52,096 nt of DNA, taken from Chloroflexota bacterium. Lineage in GTDB: Bacteria; Chloroflexota; UBA11872. Positions within the stretch are counted from its first letter, which is position 1, and every line of letters begins with the position of its first letter. Of the stretch, positions 50,529 through 52,096 are shown in pieces. The notes beneath the pieces were generated by a model. It was not told where the DNA came from and made no database searches. It worked only from the letters and a program-made list of their open reading frames with translations. The stretch spans positions 1 through 52,096 of the forward strand of contig WTFW01000164.1 of the NCBI GenBank assembly GCA_011523785.1, given 5' to 3'. The translations under genes were made by a program, and so were the position numbers.

Positions 50529-52096
50529 CTATCCGCCCCCACCTCCGCCGGTTCCGCCGCCTGCCCTGCCAGCGCCGGCCTGCTGGCCGCCCTGCCCTCT
50601 TTGGCCGCCTTGGCCGCGCTGACCCTGGAATTGCCCGGGCTGGACGCCGGGTGGCGGCGTGCGGCCCTGGAAGCCCGCAGGCGGCCCGCCCTGGCCCGCT
50701 TGACCGCCGCCCGCGCCACCCTGGCTTCCCTGGAGGTTTGGCGCGGCTTGGCCGGCTTCGGGTTGAACTGCGCCCTCGGCCGGCTGAGCACCGCCAGACG
50801 CCGATTGCCCGCTACCTGCGCCCGCCCCGGCGCCAGCCTGGCCGCCGACTTGGCCGCCCTGGCCGCCTTGTCCACCGGGTTGCGCGCTCTGGCCCTCCGC
50901 GCCTCCAGCCGCCGCGCGAGCGGCCTGGGCGGCGGCTCGCTCTTCCGCAAGAGCCTGCGCCGCATTTGGCATGACGAGTTCGCCCGCTTCCAGACCGGAG
51001 ACGACTTCGACCAGCAGTCGTCCGCTCAGACCCGTCTGCACGACGCGGCGGCTCGACGATCCGTCAGCGGCGGCCACGAATACCAGGCCCCCTCGCGGCG
51101 TCGTCTGCACGGCGGCCTTGGGGACGACGATCACGTTGCGCGCTTCAGCGACCAGGATCTCGACATCCGCAGTAAGCCCGGCTCGCAACTGCTCGTCTGG
51201 CGCGTCCAGCGCAATGTCGAGCGGGAAGGTCACCAGACCCTGATCAACTTCTCCCTGCGACGCGATCCAGGCCACCTTGCCCGTGTACTCGCGATCATCC
51301 AAGGCCGTAAAGGTCAAGCCGGCAGGTTGACCGACCTCCAGCATCCCAATGTCGTTCTCGTCGATGTTGATGCGAACCCGAAGGCTGTCGGCGACACCGA
51401 CCGTGAGGAAGGCAGCGGAGACCCGCTCGCCAACGTCGGCGTCCACCGTGAGAACGATTCCCGTCGTAGGTGAAATGAGCGTTGCGTCGGCCAGGGCCGT
51501 GCGTGCGGTTTCGAGCGCGCGTCTGGCGTCCGACAATGCCAGTTCCAGGCGCTCGACCCCGAGCGGATCGAGCTCGGGCTCGGCGTCCTCCCGCAAGTCG
51601 GCCAGGTCGATCTCAGCTCGGGCAATTGCCAGTTCGGCCTGGCGCAGCTGCGATGCGTCGGCCCCGGCCAGCAAATCGGCCAGCCTAGCCTCGGCGTCGG
51701 CTAGCCCGGCGAGCGCCGAGGCTACGTTCTGTTCCGCAACGACAACGTCTTCTTCAGCCAGGCGCACGTCCTGTTCGGCCAGCTGCACGTCTTCTTCTGC
51801 CTTCCGAACATCGGCAGGGTCGGCGTCCGCGGTGAGGTCGGCCAGCCTGGCGCGCGCCACGTTCAGGGCGCTCTCGGCCGAGGCGACGTTGGCGCGCCGC
51901 GTGGCCAGATCGGTGGCGCTTGCACCGGCCAGCAGGTCTTCCAATTCGGCCGCAGCGGCGGCCTCATTGCGCTGGGCGGTCGTGATCGCGTCGTTCAGCG
52001 CGACAAGGTCCGGACCGGTGGCCAGGTCGTCTCGCGCGGTCTGCGCGACGGCCAGGTTGGCTTCGGCAGCAGCAAGGCTGGCCTCAGCTTCAGCCA
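50529..52096 (-). CDS. Membrane-fusion adaptor (MacA/HlyD-type), N-terminus beyond the window
   Basis: The frame is open to the right edge, so the start is missing; at least 521 residues are visible. First comes a long Ala/Glu/Asp-rich coiled-coil hairpin with repeated units (such as [18 protein letters not shown]), then the lipoyl/barrel region ([55 protein letters not shown]). The last ~130 residues are a low-complexity Gly/Gln/Ala tail. It links the MacB-like permease to the cell exterior. A tail of this kind is unusual for the family. Confidence 0.88.
   Translation of the reverse strand, partial: AEAEASLAAAEANLAVAQTARDDLATGPDLVALNDAITTAQRNEAAAAAELEDLLAGASATDLATRRANVASAESALNVARARLADLTADADPADVRKAEEDVQLAEQDVRLAEEDVVVAEQNVASALAGLADAEARLADLLAGADASQLRQAELAIARAEIDLADLREDAEPELDPLGVERLELALSDARRALETARTALADATLISPTTGIVLTVDADVGERVSAAFLTVGVADSLRVRINIDENDIGMLEVGQPAGLTFTALDDREYTGKVAWIASQGEVDQGLVTFPLDIALDAPDEQLRAGLTADVEILVAEARNVIVVPKAAVQTTPRGGLVFVAAADGSSSRRVVQTGLSGRLLVEVVSGLEAGELVMPNAAQALAEERAAAQAARAAAGGAEGQSAQPGGQGGQGGQVGGQAGAGAGAGSGQSASGGAQPAEGAVQPEAGQAAPNLQGSQGGAGGGQAGQGGPPAGFQGRTPPPGVQPGQFQGQRGQGGQRGQGGQQAGAGRAGGGTGGGGGG

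Overview
This is a high-GC, gene-dense bacterial chromosomal segment. It has Shine-Dalgarno (SD) translation starts, frequent GTG and some TTG starts, many 4-base stop/start overlaps (GTGA or ATGA), three tRNA genes, and no phage genes, transposases or CRISPR arrays. Core markers are rpsF-ssb-rpsR, a 7Fe ferredoxin, an alpha-glucan phosphorylase and family 5 uracil-DNA glycosylase. They sit among many accessory catabolic genes: heterotetrameric sarcosine oxidase, sulfatase-like, phytanoyl-CoA-dioxygenase-like, aldo/keto reductases, Gfo/Idh/MocA and creatinase-like M24. This mix resembles the genomes of uncultivated Chloroflexota (for example SAR202-type or sponge-associated lineages). The placement is inferred from gene content only; no phylogeny was possible.

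Layout. 1-0.3 kb: intergenic DNA with hairpin-forming dispersed repeats. 0.3-2.6 kb: rpsF-ssb-rpsR-parvulin operon (minus). 2.75-4.4 kb: alpha/beta hydrolase plus uracil-DNA glycosylase (plus). 4.4-6.9 kb: three-gene ABC-2 exporter (minus). 7.1-7.3 kb: a 32-residue membrane peptide with its own hairpin. 7.5-13.5 kb: soxB-soxD-soxA-soxG, coupled by a stop/start overlap to a metallo-beta-lactamase-fold hydrolase (minus). 13.7-14.85 kb: three tandem paralogues of a small coiled-coil tail-anchored protein, with stalks of different length. 15-16.75 kb: SLC13-like permease. 16.8-23.8 kb: zinc dehydrogenase, MscS channel, ABC ATPase with MntR/DtxR-like regulator and a candidate operator, glucan phosphorylase, ferredoxin. 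23.9-26.5 kb: secreted clan-A glycosidase-like lipoprotein, SPFH protein, tRNA-Val and tRNA-Phe. 26.7-42.6 kb: accessory region with a giant membrane protein, a decayed aldo/keto reductase, a sulfatase-like hydrolase with Thr at the nucleophile position, reductases, a dioxygenase, RtcB, a creatinase-like/racemase-like operon and a DUF4143 ATPase behind a perfect palindrome. 42.7-48.4 kb: beta-propeller glycosidase-like protein, PdxA-like dehydrogenase, small regulator genes, tRNA-Gly, beta-hydroxyacid dehydrogenase with a DUF5069-like gene. 48.5-52.1 kb: MacAB-type efflux operon whose adaptor gene runs off the window.

How the genes fit together. The Sox cluster would oxidatively demethylate sarcosine, feeding methylene-tetrahydrofolate and glycine. 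The dehydrogenases, dioxygenase, sulfatase-like, creatinase-like and racemase-like genes suggest scavenging of small organic N, O and S compounds. The ABC ATPase and its adjacent metalloregulator look like a metal-homeostasis unit. The most unusual local features are the coiled-coil paralogue array, the candidate metalloregulator operator, the Thr-type sulfatase-like protein, and the hydrolase translationally coupled to the Sox operon.
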